DNA of 64,000 nucleotides from Paraburkholderia caballeronis. Lineage in GTDB: Bacteria; Pseudomonadota; Gammaproteobacteria; Burkholderiales; Burkholderiaceae. A model generated the notes under the pieces. The model had not been told where the DNA came from and did no database searches. It saw only the letters and a list, made by a program, of their open reading frames with translations. Positions 20,695-29,830 of the stretch are shown in pieces. The stretch spans positions 1 to 64,000 of the forward strand of contig NZ_FNSR01000003.1 in assembly GCF_900104845.1 (NCBI RefSeq). The letters run 5' to 3'. Every line of letters begins with the position of its first letter. Within the stretch, counting starts at the first letter, position 1. The position numbers were made by a program, and so were the translations under genes.

Positions 20695-21093
20695 CTATTC
20701 GGGCAATACGGCCACGGCCTTGATCTCGATGATATAACCGGCCTCGCCGCACAGCATATGCGCGCCCACGGCCGTCCACGCCGGCAGCGGATGCGCATCG
20801 AGATACCGGTCCCGCACCCGCATGAACAGCGGCAGGTCGCGCAGGTCCGTATGGAACGTGGTCAGGTCCACCACGTCGCGCAGCGACGCGCCCGCCGCAT
20901 GCAGCACCGCTTTGAGGTTCTCGAATGCCTGCACCATTTGCGCTTCGCGCCCTTCCACCAGACGCATGTCGCGGTCGCGGCCGATCTGGCCGGATACGTA
21001 AATCGTATTGCCGACCTTCAGCGCCGGTGCATAGCGAACCTTCTCGTACACCGCTTCCATTCCATCGGGAATGATGGCCTTGCGATCTGTCAT
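20695..21093 (-). CDS. Rid-family (YjgF/YER057c) protein
   Basis: The 132-residue protein belongs to the Rid family of small trimeric proteins, many of which hydrolyse reactive enamine/imine intermediates. Family features: GNTIYVSGQIGRD, QAFENLKAVLHAAGASLRDVVDLTTFHTD, and C-terminal GYIIEIKAVAVLP. The residue aligned with the catalytic arginine of RidA (near position 105 in E. coli) appears to be lysine (EIKAVA), so this is probably another Rid subfamily. The ATG at 21093 has GGAGA just upstream. It lies 121 bases past benE on the same strand, at the tail of the benzoate cluster, which suggests a role in that pathway. Confidence 0.85.
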   Translation of the reverse strand: MTDRKAIIPDGMEAVYEKVRYAPALKVGNTIYVSGQIGRDRDMRLVEGREAQMVQAFENLKAVLHAAGASLRDVVDLTTFHTDLRDLPLFMRVRDRYLDAHPLPAWTAVGAHMLCGEAGYIIEIKAVAVLPE

Positions 21094-21214
21094 GAACCTG
21101 TCTCCATTGAAGCGTGTTTCCGCACGCCGGGCCACTGTGGCTCGCGGCGCGGCCCGGTCTTCTGTCATTGCCCGCCGCCTTCCGAATCCGGCGACTACCG
21201 CTGCGGCCCGCCTG

Positions 21215-22435
21215 TCATGTTTTGGTCTCCCCCGCCGAACTCAATTCCATCGTGACCCGCCGGGACACCTTCCAGCGCAGCAGCGCATGCGCGGCGAGGC
21301 CGAACAGCAGGCCCCAGAACGCAGCGCCCAATCCGAACAACGACATGCCGGAAGCGGAGACGATGAACGTCACCAGCGCGGCGTCGCGATCCTTCACGTC
21401 GCTCATCGACGCGGCCAGCGCATTCGCAATGGTCGGAAACAACGCGAGGCCGGCAAGCGCCGCGATCAATTCCTTCGGCAGCATCGCGAACAGCGACAGC
21501 ACGGTCGCGGCGATACAGCCGAGCACGAGATACAGCACGCCGCCCGCCACGCCAGCCACGTAACGCCGGTCCGGGTCCGGGTGCGCGTCGTGGCCGGTGC
21601 AGATCGCGGCGGTGATCGCAGCCAGGTTCAGCCCGTGGCAGCCGAACGGCGCGAGCACGGCGGACACCGCCGCCGACCATGCGATCAACGGTCCCGCCGA
21701 CGGCCGCGTGTAGCCGCCGTTGCGCAATACCGCCATGCCCGGCACCCACTGCCCGGTCAGCGCCACCACCATCAACGGCAGCGAGAGGTTGACCACGGCC
21801 TGCCAGCCAATGCGCGGCGTGGTCCATGCCGGCACGGTGAACTGCAGCGACGGCGCGTGGCCGGTCAGCTTGCCGCCCAGCACCGCAACCAGCGCGCCGA
21901 CGGCCAGCACGCCGACCACCGCATAACGCGGAAACCATCGGCGGCCGGCAAAAAACGCGGCGAACATCGCGCCGACCAGCAGCGGCTGCGCCGGCAGCAC
22001 CACGAACATCTTCGCGGCGAAGCCGAACAGGATGCCGGCCAGCATCGCCGCCGAAATGCCGGCCGGCAGCCGCGAAACGATCTTGTCGAAGGTGCCGCTC
22101 ACGCCGATCACGAAGGTCGCGACACTGGCGACCAGATACGCGCCCACTGCCTCCGGAAAGCTCACCGTCGGCAGCAGCGTAATCAGCAGCGCCGACCCCG
22201 GCGCGGACCATGCGACGACCACCGGCACCCGGTAGCGCAGCGACAGCACGATGCCGAGCACCCCGGAGCCGATCGAGATCGTCCACACCCACGATTCGAG
22301 CAGCGCGTGCGGCATCCCCTGCGCGGCCTGGAACACCAGCACCAGCGGCCCGGCAAACGAGATCAGCGTCGCGATGCAGCCGGCCACGAGCGCCGGCAGC
22401 GACGCGTCGCGCACGAGTTGTTTCCACGCGTTCAT
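21215..22435 (-). CDS. benE: Benzoate:H+ symporter BenE
   Basis: The 406-residue inner-membrane carrier has about 12 hydrophobic segments and strong BenE-family sequence: SLPALVAGCIATLISFAGPL, VVVAWSAPGSALL, AGILFGFAAKMF, FGCHGLNLAAITAAICTG and VKDRDAALVTFIVSASGMSLFGLG. It imports benzoate with protons. The start lies three bases after the benD stop, so it is the last ben gene of the operon catBCA-benABCDE. Confidence 0.93.
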   Translation of the reverse strand: MNAWKQLVRDASLPALVAGCIATLISFAGPLVLVFQAAQGMPHALLESWVWTISIGSGVLGIVLSLRYRVPVVVAWSAPGSALLITLLPTVSFPEAVGAYLVASVATFVIGVSGTFDKIVSRLPAGISAAMLAGILFGFAAKMFVVLPAQPLLVGAMFAAFFAGRRWFPRYAVVGVLAVGALVAVLGGKLTGHAPSLQFTVPAWTTPRIGWQAVVNLSLPLMVVALTGQWVPGMAVLRNGGYTRPSAGPLIAWSAAVSAVLAPFGCHGLNLAAITAAICTGHDAHPDPDRRYVAGVAGGVLYLVLGCIAATVLSLFAMLPKELIAALAGLALFPTIANALAASMSDVKDRDAALVTFIVSASGMSLFGLGAAFWGLLFGLAAHALLRWKVSRRVTMELSSAGETKT

Positions 22436-22438
22436 CGG

Positions 22439-23215
22439 TCAGCCCGTGTCGCCGCCGGCGACCGGCAACACCGAGCCGGTGATGTAGCTCGCATCGTCCG
22501 ATGCGAGGAACAGGATCGGCGCGACCTGCTCGTCGATGCTGCCGTAGCGCTTGAAAAAGGTCGATCCGGTCACCTGCTCGACCGCTTCGTTCATCCACGC
22601 CTTTTCCTGCTCGCTGTCGCCGGCGGCGTTGCGCGGCACGCGGCGCGGCGGCGCATGGGTGCCGCCCGGCGCGGTCGCGACGACGCGGATGTTGTGCTCC
22701 GCGTACTCCATCGCCAGCGACTGCGTGATCGCGTTGACGCCGCCCTTGGCCGCCGAATACGGCACGCGGCGGATGCCGCGCGTCGCGTTCGACGAGACAT
22801 TGACGATGGTTCCGCCGCCCCGCTTCAGCAGATGCGGCAGCACCGCATGGCAGGTATAGAGCGTCGGCATCAGCGAGCGGCGGATTTCCGCGTCGATCTG
22901 CGCCGGCTCGAATTCGGCGAACGGACGCATGCGAATCGCGCCGCCGACACCGTTGATCAGGATGTCGATGCCGCCGAATCGCCCGGTCGCGAACGCCATC
23001 GTCGCCGCCGCGCCTTCGTATGTCTCAAGGTCCGCGACGAAGGCCGCCGTGTCCGCGCTGCCCGCTTCCGCCGCCACGTCGGAGACGAACTCCGCGCGGT
23101 CGACGAACAGCACCTTGCCGCCTTCGGCCGCCGCGCGCAGCGCGACGCCCCGGCCGATACCCTGCGCGGCCCCGGTGACGACCAGCACCTTGCCTGCGAA
23201 TCGTTGCGTGTTCAT
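22439..23215 (-). CDS. benD: Benzoate cis-diol dehydrogenase BenD
   Basis: This short-chain dehydrogenase of 258 residues oxidises 1,6-dihydroxycyclohexa-2,4-diene-1-carboxylate to catechol with NAD+ and loss of CO2. It has the Rossmann TGAAQGIGRG motif near residue 15, NGVGG, a catalytic Ser in NVSSNATRG and YSAAK as the Tyr-Lys pair. The start overlaps the benC stop by four bases (ATGA) and the end is three bases before benE. Confidence 0.93.
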   Translation of the reverse strand: MNTQRFAGKVLVVTGAAQGIGRGVALRAAAEGGKVLFVDRAEFVSDVAAEAGSADTAAFVADLETYEGAAATMAFATGRFGGIDILINGVGGAIRMRPFAEFEPAQIDAEIRRSLMPTLYTCHAVLPHLLKRGGGTIVNVSSNATRGIRRVPYSAAKGGVNAITQSLAMEYAEHNIRVVATAPGGTHAPPRRVPRNAAGDSEQEKAWMNEAVEQVTGSTFFKRYGSIDEQVAPILFLASDDASYITGSVLPVAGGDTG

Positions 23216-24234
23216 GCCGTCTTCGGAGCCGCGTTGGGAGTGAACTTCTCGTAGTGGAAGCTGTTGGGCTTCACGCCTTCGTCGTCGAAATACTTGCGCA
23301 CCGCGTCGACCATCGGCGGCGGCCCGCACAGATAAACGTCGACGTCGCCGTCGTTCAGCGCGTCGGCCGGGATGTGCTGCGTCACCCAGCCCTTGCGCGG
23401 ATGGCTCGACGCCGCATCGGCGACGACGGTGCCGTAGCTGAAGTTCGGCAGCTTCGCCGTGTACGCGTCGATCGCCTCGACCAGCACGAGGTCGAGGTCG
23501 CGCGTCACGCCGTAGACCAGATGCACCTTCTGCTGCGAGTTCGCGCGCGCGAGCGCTTCGAGCATCGACAGGAACGGCGCGAGGCCCGTGCCGCCCGCGA
23601 GGAACAGCAGCGGCCGCTCGACGCCGCGCAGGTAGAAGCTGCCGAGCGGGCCGACCAGTTCTAGCTTCGCGCCCGGCTGCGCCGCTTCGAGCCACGTGCT
23701 CATCACGCCGCCGGGAATCTTCTTGATCAGGAAACCGAGCTTCGCTTCGCCCGGCGCCGACGAGAACGAATACGAGCGATGCTGACCGCTGCCCGGCACG
23801 TCGATGTTCACGTACTGGCCCGGCAGAAACACCGGCGCGTCGCCGTCCACGTCCAGTTCGAGCACGACGGCCGCGTCGTTGTGCGGCTCGACCTTCGCGA
23901 CCGTCGCCGCGACCTTGCTCTGCCCGGTCTTGCACACGGCGGACGACGCCGGCACCGCGATCACGCAGTCGCTCTGCGGGACCATCTGGCAGGTGAGCAC
24001 GAGGCCGCTGTCCTTTTCGTCCTCGCTCAGCGCGTCCTCGATGTAGTCGTCGCCCAGATCGTAGCGGCCGCTCTCGGCGCGGCACTTGCAGGTGCCGCAC
24101 ACGCCGTCCGAGCAGTCCATCGGCAGATTGATCCTCGCGCGAAAGGCCGCATCGAGCACCTTCTCGCCCACATTGCATTCGATGAAACGGGTAACGCCGT
24201 CCTCGAAATTCAGCGCAACTTTATAGCCTGACAT
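23212..24234 (-). CDS. benC: Benzoate 1,2-dioxygenase reductase BenC
   Basis: The 340-residue electron-transfer component passes electrons from NADH through FAD and a [2Fe-2S] cluster to BenAB. The N-terminal plant-type ferredoxin domain has CSDGVCGTCKC plus a later Cys (LTCQM). The FAD domain has HRSYSFSSAPG. The NADH domain has LLFLAGGTGLAPFLSML and ends YLCGPPPMVDAVRKYF. Forty-one bases separate it from benB; its stop overlaps the benD start. Confidence 0.95.
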   Translation of the reverse strand: MSGYKVALNFEDGVTRFIECNVGEKVLDAAFRARINLPMDCSDGVCGTCKCRAESGRYDLGDDYIEDALSEDEKDSGLVLTCQMVPQSDCVIAVPASSAVCKTGQSKVAATVAKVEPHNDAAVVLELDVDGDAPVFLPGQYVNIDVPGSGQHRSYSFSSAPGEAKLGFLIKKIPGGVMSTWLEAAQPGAKLELVGPLGSFYLRGVERPLLFLAGGTGLAPFLSMLEALARANSQQKVHLVYGVTRDLDLVLVEAIDAYTAKLPNFSYGTVVADAASSHPRKGWVTQHIPADALNDGDVDVYLCGPPPMVDAVRKYFDDEGVKPNSFHYEKFTPNAAPKTA

Positions 24235-24275
24235 GGAACCTCCTGTCTCCTCCGGGTTCCGCCCGGCGTTCGACG

Positions 24276-24764
24276 TCAAACGTGATAGACGTCGAGCACC
24301 TGGCGGATGTAATCGTTCTTCAGCACGATCTTCTTGCTGGCGAACACCAGAACGTCGCCGGTCTCGCGCAACGTCGCGTAGACCGTGCCGAAAAACTGGT
24401 CGGTGGTCTTGTAGCGGTGACTGAGCGTGTGGAAGTTGTAGCGCACGTCCACTTCGTCGCCGCGCTCCGCGAGCACTTCCACGTTGGTGATGCTGTGGCT
24501 CGTGCGCGGCTCCGGCAGCGACGCGCCGCTGCGCTCCGTCTTGATGCGGAACACCCGGTCTTCGAGGCCGCCGCGGTCCGGGTAGTACATCAGCGAGATC
24601 TGGCTTTCGTGGTCGTCGGTAAGCCGGTCGTCGTCGTCCCACGCCGGCATCCAGTACGTGACGTCCTCGGCATAACAGGCCAGCCATTCTTCCCACTGGC
24701 GATCGTCGAGCAGACGCGCCTCGCGATACAGCGCGCCGCAGATTGTCTGGTAGTCGAAGCTCAT
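24276..24764 (-). CDS. benB: Benzoate 1,2-dioxygenase small subunit BenB
   Basis: The 162-residue beta subunit has the cone-shaped ring-hydroxylating dioxygenase fold and supports the alpha-3 beta-3 hexamer without metal. Typical segments are [50 protein letters not shown] and [23 protein letters not shown]. Its ATG overlaps the benA stop by four bases, which couples translation of the two subunits. Confidence 0.95.
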   Translation of the reverse strand: MSFDYQTICGALYREARLLDDRQWEEWLACYAEDVTYWMPAWDDDDRLTDDHESQISLMYYPDRGGLEDRVFRIKTERSGASLPEPRTSHSITNVEVLAERGDEVDVRYNFHTLSHRYKTTDQFFGTVYATLRETGDVLVFASKKIVLKNDYIRQVLDVYHV

Positions 24765-26125
24765 GACTGCGCCTCCTCCTGCTGCCGTTCCTGCTTCAGC
24801 GCATCGCGCATCACCCGAGCCCAATACTCGTGCTGACACACGAACAGGCCTTCGTCTTCGCTGCGCGCGCCCGAGATGAGCGGCTTGAGGCCCATCTTGT
24901 TCGCGTTCTCGTCCGGGCCGTCCACCCACAGCGGCGCGCCGCGCGACAGATCGTTCCACAGCGCCGTCCGGCCGGCGTAACCCGCCTGGCAGGCGCGGAA
25001 TTCTTCGAGGTCGTCGGCCGTGCCCATGCCCGACACGTTGAAGAAATCCTCGTACTGGCGGATGCGGGTGGCCCGTTCCGTCGCGCTCTCGCCCTTCGGC
25101 GCGAAGCAGAAGATCGTGACTTCGGTCTTGTCGACGCTGATCGGACGCACCACGCGGATCTGCGTGCTGAACTGGTCCATCAGGAAAACGTTCGGGTACA
25201 GACACAGGTTGCGCGTCTGGTTCACGATGAATTCCGCCTTCGCCTCGCCGACGCGCGCCTTGACTTCGTCGCGATGCCGGTAGATCGGCCGCACTTCGGG
25301 GTTCATCGTATTGGTCCACAACAGAATGTGGCCGTGCTCGAACCCGTACACGCCGGCCACCGACTTGCTCCAGCTATTTGCATCGACGGCCTGCGTGCCG
25401 TCCTCCTTGCGCCGGCCCATGGTCGCGGCGTAGTTCCAGTGCACGGTGCTGACGTGGTAGCCGTCGCAGCCGTTCTCCATCTGCATCTTCCAGTTGCCGT
25501 CGTAGATGTACGACGAGTTGCCGCGCAGCACTTCGAGCCCGTTCGGCGACTGATCGACGATCTGGTCGATGATGACCCGCGCTTCGCCGAGATAGTCTTC
25601 GAGCGGCAGCACGTCCGCGTTGAGGCTGCCGAACAGGAAACCGCGATAGCTCTGGAAGCGCGCGACCTTCTTCAGGTCGTGCGACCCTTCGGTGTTGAAC
25701 TGGACCGGATACTGCGTGGTCTTTTCGTCCTTCACCTTCAGGAGCTTGCCCGTGTTGGCGAACGTCCAGCCGTGGAACGGACAGGTGAAGCTGCCCTTGT
25801 TGCCGTGCTTGCGCCGGCACAGCATCGCGCCTTTGTGCGCGCAGGCGTTGATGACCGCGTGCAGTTCGCCAGTCTTGTCGCGGGTGACGACCACCGGCTG
25901 ACGGCCGATCCACGTGGTGTAGTAGTCGTTGTTGTTCGGAATCTGGCTTTCATGCGCCAGATACACCCAGTTGTTCTCGAAGATGTGCTTCATCTCCAGT
26001 TCGAACAAACCGGCGTGGGTGAAGATGTCGCGGCGGCAGCGGAATACGCCGGCCTGCCTGTCGTCCTGCACGGCGGTCGCAAGCAGGTGGTCCAGTTCAC
26101 TGGCTTTGTCGATGATAGCGGACAT
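24761..26125 (-). CDS. benA: Benzoate 1,2-dioxygenase large subunit BenA
   Basis: The 454-residue catalytic alpha subunit converts benzoate to its cis-1,2-diol. Rieske ligands are Cys95 and His97 (CAHKG) and Cys115 and His118 (CPFHG). The mononuclear iron site includes the [11 protein letters not shown] histidines. The start at 26125 follows a strong GGGAGGG site; 116 bases separate it from catA, room for an internal promoter or RNA processing site. Placing benABCDE directly behind catBCA makes the whole benzoate-to-muconolactone route one co-directional block. Confidence 0.95.
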   Translation of the reverse strand: MSAIIDKASELDHLLATAVQDDRQAGVFRCRRDIFTHAGLFELEMKHIFENNWVYLAHESQIPNNNDYYTTWIGRQPVVVTRDKTGELHAVINACAHKGAMLCRRKHGNKGSFTCPFHGWTFANTGKLLKVKDEKTTQYPVQFNTEGSHDLKKVARFQSYRGFLFGSLNADVLPLEDYLGEARVIIDQIVDQSPNGLEVLRGNSSYIYDGNWKMQMENGCDGYHVSTVHWNYAATMGRRKEDGTQAVDANSWSKSVAGVYGFEHGHILLWTNTMNPEVRPIYRHRDEVKARVGEAKAEFIVNQTRNLCLYPNVFLMDQFSTQIRVVRPISVDKTEVTIFCFAPKGESATERATRIRQYEDFFNVSGMGTADDLEEFRACQAGYAGRTALWNDLSRGAPLWVDGPDENANKMGLKPLISGARSEDEGLFVCQHEYWARVMRDALKQERQQEEAQS

Positions 26126-26241
26126 AGTGGTCCCTCCCATGCCGACTCCAGACCGTGTCGGAGCCTCTGCATCGGTGTCGAAAGATTCTCGTGGCGGATC
26201 GGGCGGCGGCGTGGAAGCACACCGCCGTGACAGGCTGCGGC

Positions 26242-27177
26242 TTATGCCGCAGCCGAGGCGCGCAGGCGCTGGACGATCTGGTTGTCCTTGCCCTGGACCA
26301 GCGGCGTCAGGGTGAAGTTGAACTCGATGTCCTTGTACGTATCGGCCTTCAGGCCGAGCGCCGTGCCGCCGGTCTTTTCGACCACGTGCGGAATCAGTTC
26401 CTCGCGGGTCGCGTAAGCGAAGTCGTCCCAGATCAGCGGATCGCCTTCGATGTTGAACTGGGTGGTCAGCTTGCGCGCGTTGTCGGACGTGACGAAGAAA
26501 TGCACGTGCGCCGGACGGTTGCCGTGGCGGCCGAGCACGTTCAGCAACTGCTGCGTGGCGCCGTGCGGCGGGCAGCCGTAGCCGACCGGCATCAGCGTGC
26601 GGAATTCGTAGCGGCCGTCCGCGCCGGTCTTCACCGCGCCGCGCAGGTTGAATTCGGTCTGCGCGCCGGTCGGATCGAAGTGCGAGTAGAAGCCCTTCGA
26701 ATTCGCGTGCCAGCATTCGACGATCGCGTCCGCGACCGGCTTGCCGTCGACGCCGGTGACCGTGCCGTGGATGATCAGCGGACCCGCGTCCGGATCGGGG
26801 TTGACGTCGATCCGGGACACGCTGTCGCGCACCGGCGCGCCCGCGACATACAGCGGGCCTTCGATCGTGCGGGGCGTGCCGCCGTCGAGGCCGACCGCCT
26901 TGTCCTCGGCGTCCATGCGGATGTCGAGATACTTCTCCAGACCGAGACCGGCCGCGAGCAGCGCCGCCTCCCCGTCCTGACCGAGCTTGTTCAGATAGTT
27001 GACGCCGGCCCACACTTCGTCGGGCGTGATGTCGAGGTCGTCGATGGCCTTGAACAGATCGCCCAGCAGACGGTGGACGATCTGCTGGAAGCGGGCATTG
27101 CCGTTACCGGCGTCGAGATTCGAAGCGGCCTTCAGCAGGTCCTGCACTTCTTTGGTTTGAAATACGCTAACGCTCAT
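26242..27177 (-). CDS. catA: Catechol 1,2-dioxygenase CatA
   Basis: This 311-residue intradiol dioxygenase opens catechol to cis,cis-muconate using non-haem Fe(III). The iron ligands are seen as tyrosines in GPLYVAGAP and MPVGYGCPP and the two histidines of RPAHVHFF. An N-terminal helical dimerisation region precedes the catalytic core, as in other CatA proteins. The start at 27177 ([10 protein letters not shown]) has GGAGA upstream; the in-frame ATG at 27192 would add only METVT. It lies between catC and benA. Confidence 0.95.
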   Translation of the reverse strand: MSVSVFQTKEVQDLLKAASNLDAGNGNARFQQIVHRLLGDLFKAIDDLDITPDEVWAGVNYLNKLGQDGEAALLAAGLGLEKYLDIRMDAEDKAVGLDGGTPRTIEGPLYVAGAPVRDSVSRIDVNPDPDAGPLIIHGTVTGVDGKPVADAIVECWHANSKGFYSHFDPTGAQTEFNLRGAVKTGADGRYEFRTLMPVGYGCPPHGATQQLLNVLGRHGNRPAHVHFFVTSDNARKLTTQFNIEGDPLIWDDFAYATREELIPHVVEKTGGTALGLKADTYKDIEFNFTLTPLVQGKDNQIVQRLRASAAA

Positions 27178-27256
27178 GGTTACTGTCTCCACTTGGTATT
27201 TTGGGGAAGCCGGTTCAGGACGCGCCCGATTCGGGATCGACGCCCATCGCCCCGGG

Positions 27257-27547
27257 TCAGGCGTCGTCGTCGCGAATCGACGACGGGTGGCGACACAGCG
27301 GCGTCACCGAAATCTTCATGTACGGGAAGAGCGGCAGCGCGGTCAGGATGTCGTGCAGCTCGGCGTTGCTCTCCACGTCGAAAATGCTGTAGTTCGCGTA
27401 TTCGCCGACCACACGCCAGATATGCCGCCACTTGCCGCTACGCTGCAGCTCCTGCGAATAGGCTTTCTCGCGCGACCTGATTTCGCTGGCGACTTCGGCC
27501 GGCATGTCCACCGGGATATTCACATCCATTCGTACGTGGAAAAGCAT
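27257..27547 (-). CDS. catC: Muconolactone delta-isomerase CatC
   Basis: The 96-residue protein has exactly the canonical family length and converts muconolactone to beta-ketoadipate enol-lactone. Sequence begins MLFHVRMDVNIPVDMP and contains the conserved GKWRHIWRVVGEYANYSIFDVES segment and LPLFPYMKISVTPLCRHPSSI tail. The start at 27547 is preferred over 27553 because AGGAGG is correctly spaced. It decamers in known relatives. It follows catB by 27 bases. Confidence 0.95.
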   Translation of the reverse strand: MLFHVRMDVNIPVDMPAEVASEIRSREKAYSQELQRSGKWRHIWRVVGEYANYSIFDVESNAELHDILTALPLFPYMKISVTPLCRHPSSIRDDDA

Positions 27548-27574
27548 CGTCAACCTCCTGTTGACAGGGAGCGG

Positions 27575-28711
27575 TTATCGGGTGACTTTCAGCAGCCCGT
27601 CGCGGGTGAAACGCCTGACCTTCTCGTCGTCGAGTTCGATGCCGAGGCCCGGGCCGTTCGGCACGGTCAGTTCGAAGTCGCTGTAATCGAGCGGCGTGGT
27701 CAATATCTCTTCGGTAATCAGCAGCGGTCCAAACAGTTCGGTGCCCCACTGCAGGTTCGCGAAGCTGGCGAACAGATGCGCGGACGCGATCGTGCTGAAC
27801 GCGCCTTCGAGCATGGTGCCGCCGTAAAGCTCGATGCCCGCGGCATCCGCGATCGCGGCGACGCGCTGCGCGGCGAACAGCCCGCCGCTCTGTTCGATCT
27901 TGATCGCGAACACGTCGGCGCCCGCGTGCTTCGCGATGTCGAATGCGCTCTCCGGACCTTGCAGGATTTCGTCGGCCATCAGCGCGACCGGGAAACGGCG
28001 CATCAGGCGCGCGAGCGCCGCGGCGGACGCCACCGGCTGCTCGACCAGTTCGCAGCCCGCGTCGGCCAGCGCCGGAATCGCCCATGCGGCCTGCGTCTCG
28101 CTCCAGGCCATGTTGACGTCGACGCGCACCGCCGCCCGGTCGCCGACCGCCCTCTTGATTTCGGCCACGTGCCGGATGTCGGTCTTCAGTTCCTTCGCGC
28201 CGATCTTCAGCTTGAAGATCTTGTGCCGGCGCACGTCGAGCATCGTCTCCGCTTCGGCGATGTCTTTCGCGGTGTCGCCGGAAGCCAGCGTCCACGCAAC
28301 CGGCAGGCGCTCGCGCCGGCGACCGCCCAGCAACTCGCTCACCGGCACGCCAAGGCGCTTGCCCTGGGCGTCGAGCAACGCGGTTTCGAGCGCGCACTTC
28401 GCGAAGTGGTTGACCTTCACGAGCTTGCCGAGCCAGCCCATCAGCGCCTGGATCCGGGTGGCGTCCTGGCCGATCATCGCCGGCGCGAAGTACGCGTCGA
28501 TCGCCAGCTTCATCGACTCCGGGCTTTCCGGACCGTAAGCCATCCCGGCGATGGTCGTGCCTTCACCCACGCCCACGACGCCGTCGCTGCAATACACCTT
28601 CACGAGCATCAGGGTTTGCCCGTACATCGTCGCGACGGACAGCTTGTGAGGGCGTATCGTCGGCAGATCGACAAGGCTCGTTTCGATACGTTCGATGGTG
28701 GCGGAGATCAT
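27575..28711 (-). CDS. catB: Muconate cycloisomerase CatB
   Basis: This 378-residue enolase-superfamily enzyme converts cis,cis-muconate to muconolactone. It shows the KxK acid/base pair in IFKLKIG, metal ligands Asp, Glu and Asp in RVDVNMAW, LVEQPV and ADEIL, and the second base lysine in FAIKIEQSGG. It is the first gene of the block, so the promoter controlled by CatR in the 195-base gap to catR drives the whole set. Confidence 0.95.
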   Translation of the reverse strand: MISATIERIETSLVDLPTIRPHKLSVATMYGQTLMLVKVYCSDGVVGVGEGTTIAGMAYGPESPESMKLAIDAYFAPAMIGQDATRIQALMGWLGKLVKVNHFAKCALETALLDAQGKRLGVPVSELLGGRRRERLPVAWTLASGDTAKDIAEAETMLDVRRHKIFKLKIGAKELKTDIRHVAEIKRAVGDRAAVRVDVNMAWSETQAAWAIPALADAGCELVEQPVASAAALARLMRRFPVALMADEILQGPESAFDIAKHAGADVFAIKIEQSGGLFAAQRVAAIADAAGIELYGGTMLEGAFSTIASAHLFASFANLQWGTELFGPLLITEEILTTPLDYSDFELTVPNGPGLGIELDDEKVRRFTRDGLLKVTR

Positions 28712-28773
28712 GGAGAAGGCGGCGTTTTAGTAGGGGTTCCGGATTGTTTTATACATGCCGCGCCCCCGCAGAG

Positions 28774-28813
28774 TCCAATACCATTTGCGTACAATCCAAT
28801 ACCTTTATAATAT
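28774..28813. promoter_or_regulatory. CatR/BenM-type LysR operator array between catB and catR
   Basis: Two sites are arranged in phase. ATAC-N7-GTAC is at 28778-28792 and ATAC-N7-ATAT at 28799-28813, close to the known BenM/CatM consensus ATAC-N7-GTAT. They lie inside a TCCAATACC direct repeat (28774 and 28795) with 21-base spacing. A TATAAT at 28806-28811 could be the catR -10 box, overlapped by site 2, which would give autorepression. On the minus strand TTGGAC (28777-28772) and TATAAA, 19 bases apart, could be the activated catB promoter. Confidence 0.65.
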
Positions 28814-28906
28814 GAAGCGGCTGCAACACGCCGTTTTAATGCTGCATTACGGCCCATCATATTTTCGAAGTATCGACTTTTCCACTCGCCTCACCGGGAA
28901 CCGGGC

Positions 28907-29827
28907 ATGGATCTACGCCAGCTTCGCTACTTCGTCGCCGTGGTTCGCGAACGCAACTTCACCCGTGCCGCCGAGCAGTTGCGCATCGCTCAACCGCCGC
29001 TGAGCCGGCAGATTCAACTGCTCGAACAGGAGATCGGCGTGCCGCTGCTGATCCGCAATACCCGCCCGGTGCGGACGACCGATGCGGGCCGTCTGGTCTA
29101 CGAGCAGGCAATGCAGATTCTTGGCCGCGTGGAGCAGATGCAGGCCGCCGCCAGGCATGTCGGATTGCATCAGCGCACGGTGCTGTCGATCGGCTTCGTC
29201 GCGTCGGTGCTTTATTCCGGATTGCCAGGCTTGATGCGCAAGATGCGCCAGCATGCGCCGGAACTGGACATGCAGATGGTCGAGCTGATGTCGGTGCAGC
29301 AAATCCAGGCGCTCAAGGAAGGCCGCATCGACCTGGGGTTCGGCCGGGTGCGCCACAGCGACCCGAACGTGGCCGGCATCGTGCTGCGCGAGGAGCCGCT
29401 CGCCGTCGTGGTGCCGATCGGCTCTCCGATGGCGCAGGACTCGACGCCCATCCCGATAGAGGAACTGGCGGGGCAGAAACTGATCGTTTATCCGAAGGAG
29501 CCGCGCCCCGGTTTCGCCGACCAGGTGTTGAGCATCCTGCACGGCGAAGGCGTGCAGCCTGGCGAGGTGCTGGAAGTGCGGGAAATCCAGGCCGCGCTGG
29601 GGCTGGTCGCGGCCGAGTTCGGCGTGTGCGTGATTCCCGCGTCGGCGCGGCAGATACGCCAGGACGTGCACTACCGCCTGATAGACAGCGACCACGCGAC
29701 GTCACCGATCATCCTGAACCATCGCGTGAACGACAACTCGTCGTACATCGACCTCGTGAAGCAACTGGTCAAGGAGCTGTACGCCGAGCCTCAGTCGTGG
29801 CTTCCCCCCAAGAAAGAGAAGCCCTGA
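28907..29827 (+). CDS. catR: LysR-type regulator of catechol/benzoate genes (CatR/BenM-like)
   Basis: The 306-residue regulator has an N-terminal winged HTH (MDLRQLRYFVAVVRERNFTRAAEQLRIAQPPLSRQIQLLE) and a periplasmic-binding-protein-like effector domain from about residue 90. Relatives bind cis,cis-muconate, and BenM also benzoate, and activate the cat and ben promoters. It is divergent from catB with a two-site operator between them. Its stop is three bases from the stop of the convergent transporter. Whether it answers to muconate, benzoate or both cannot be read from sequence. Confidence 0.9.
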   Translation: MDLRQLRYFVAVVRERNFTRAAEQLRIAQPPLSRQIQLLEQEIGVPLLIRNTRPVRTTDAGRLVYEQAMQILGRVEQMQAAARHVGLHQRTVLSIGFVASVLYSGLPGLMRKMRQHAPELDMQMVELMSVQQIQALKEGRIDLGFGRVRHSDPNVAGIVLREEPLAVVVPIGSPMAQDSTPIPIEELAGQKLIVYPKEPRPGFADQVLSILHGEGVQPGEVLEVREIQAALGLVAAEFGVCVIPASARQIRQDVHYRLIDSDHATSPIILNHRVNDNSSYIDLVKQLVKELYAEPQSWLPPKKEKP

Positions 29828-29830
29828 ACG

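Noticed and set aside
21071..23254. 727-codon plus-strand frame across ridA, benE and benD
   Set aside because: It runs across three real genes on the other strand and has histidine/arginine-rich composition.
22439..24178. 579-codon minus frame that appears to fuse the benC region with BenD
   Set aside because: Only the BenD part is in the true frame; the upstream part is out of frame with benC. Start moved to 23215.
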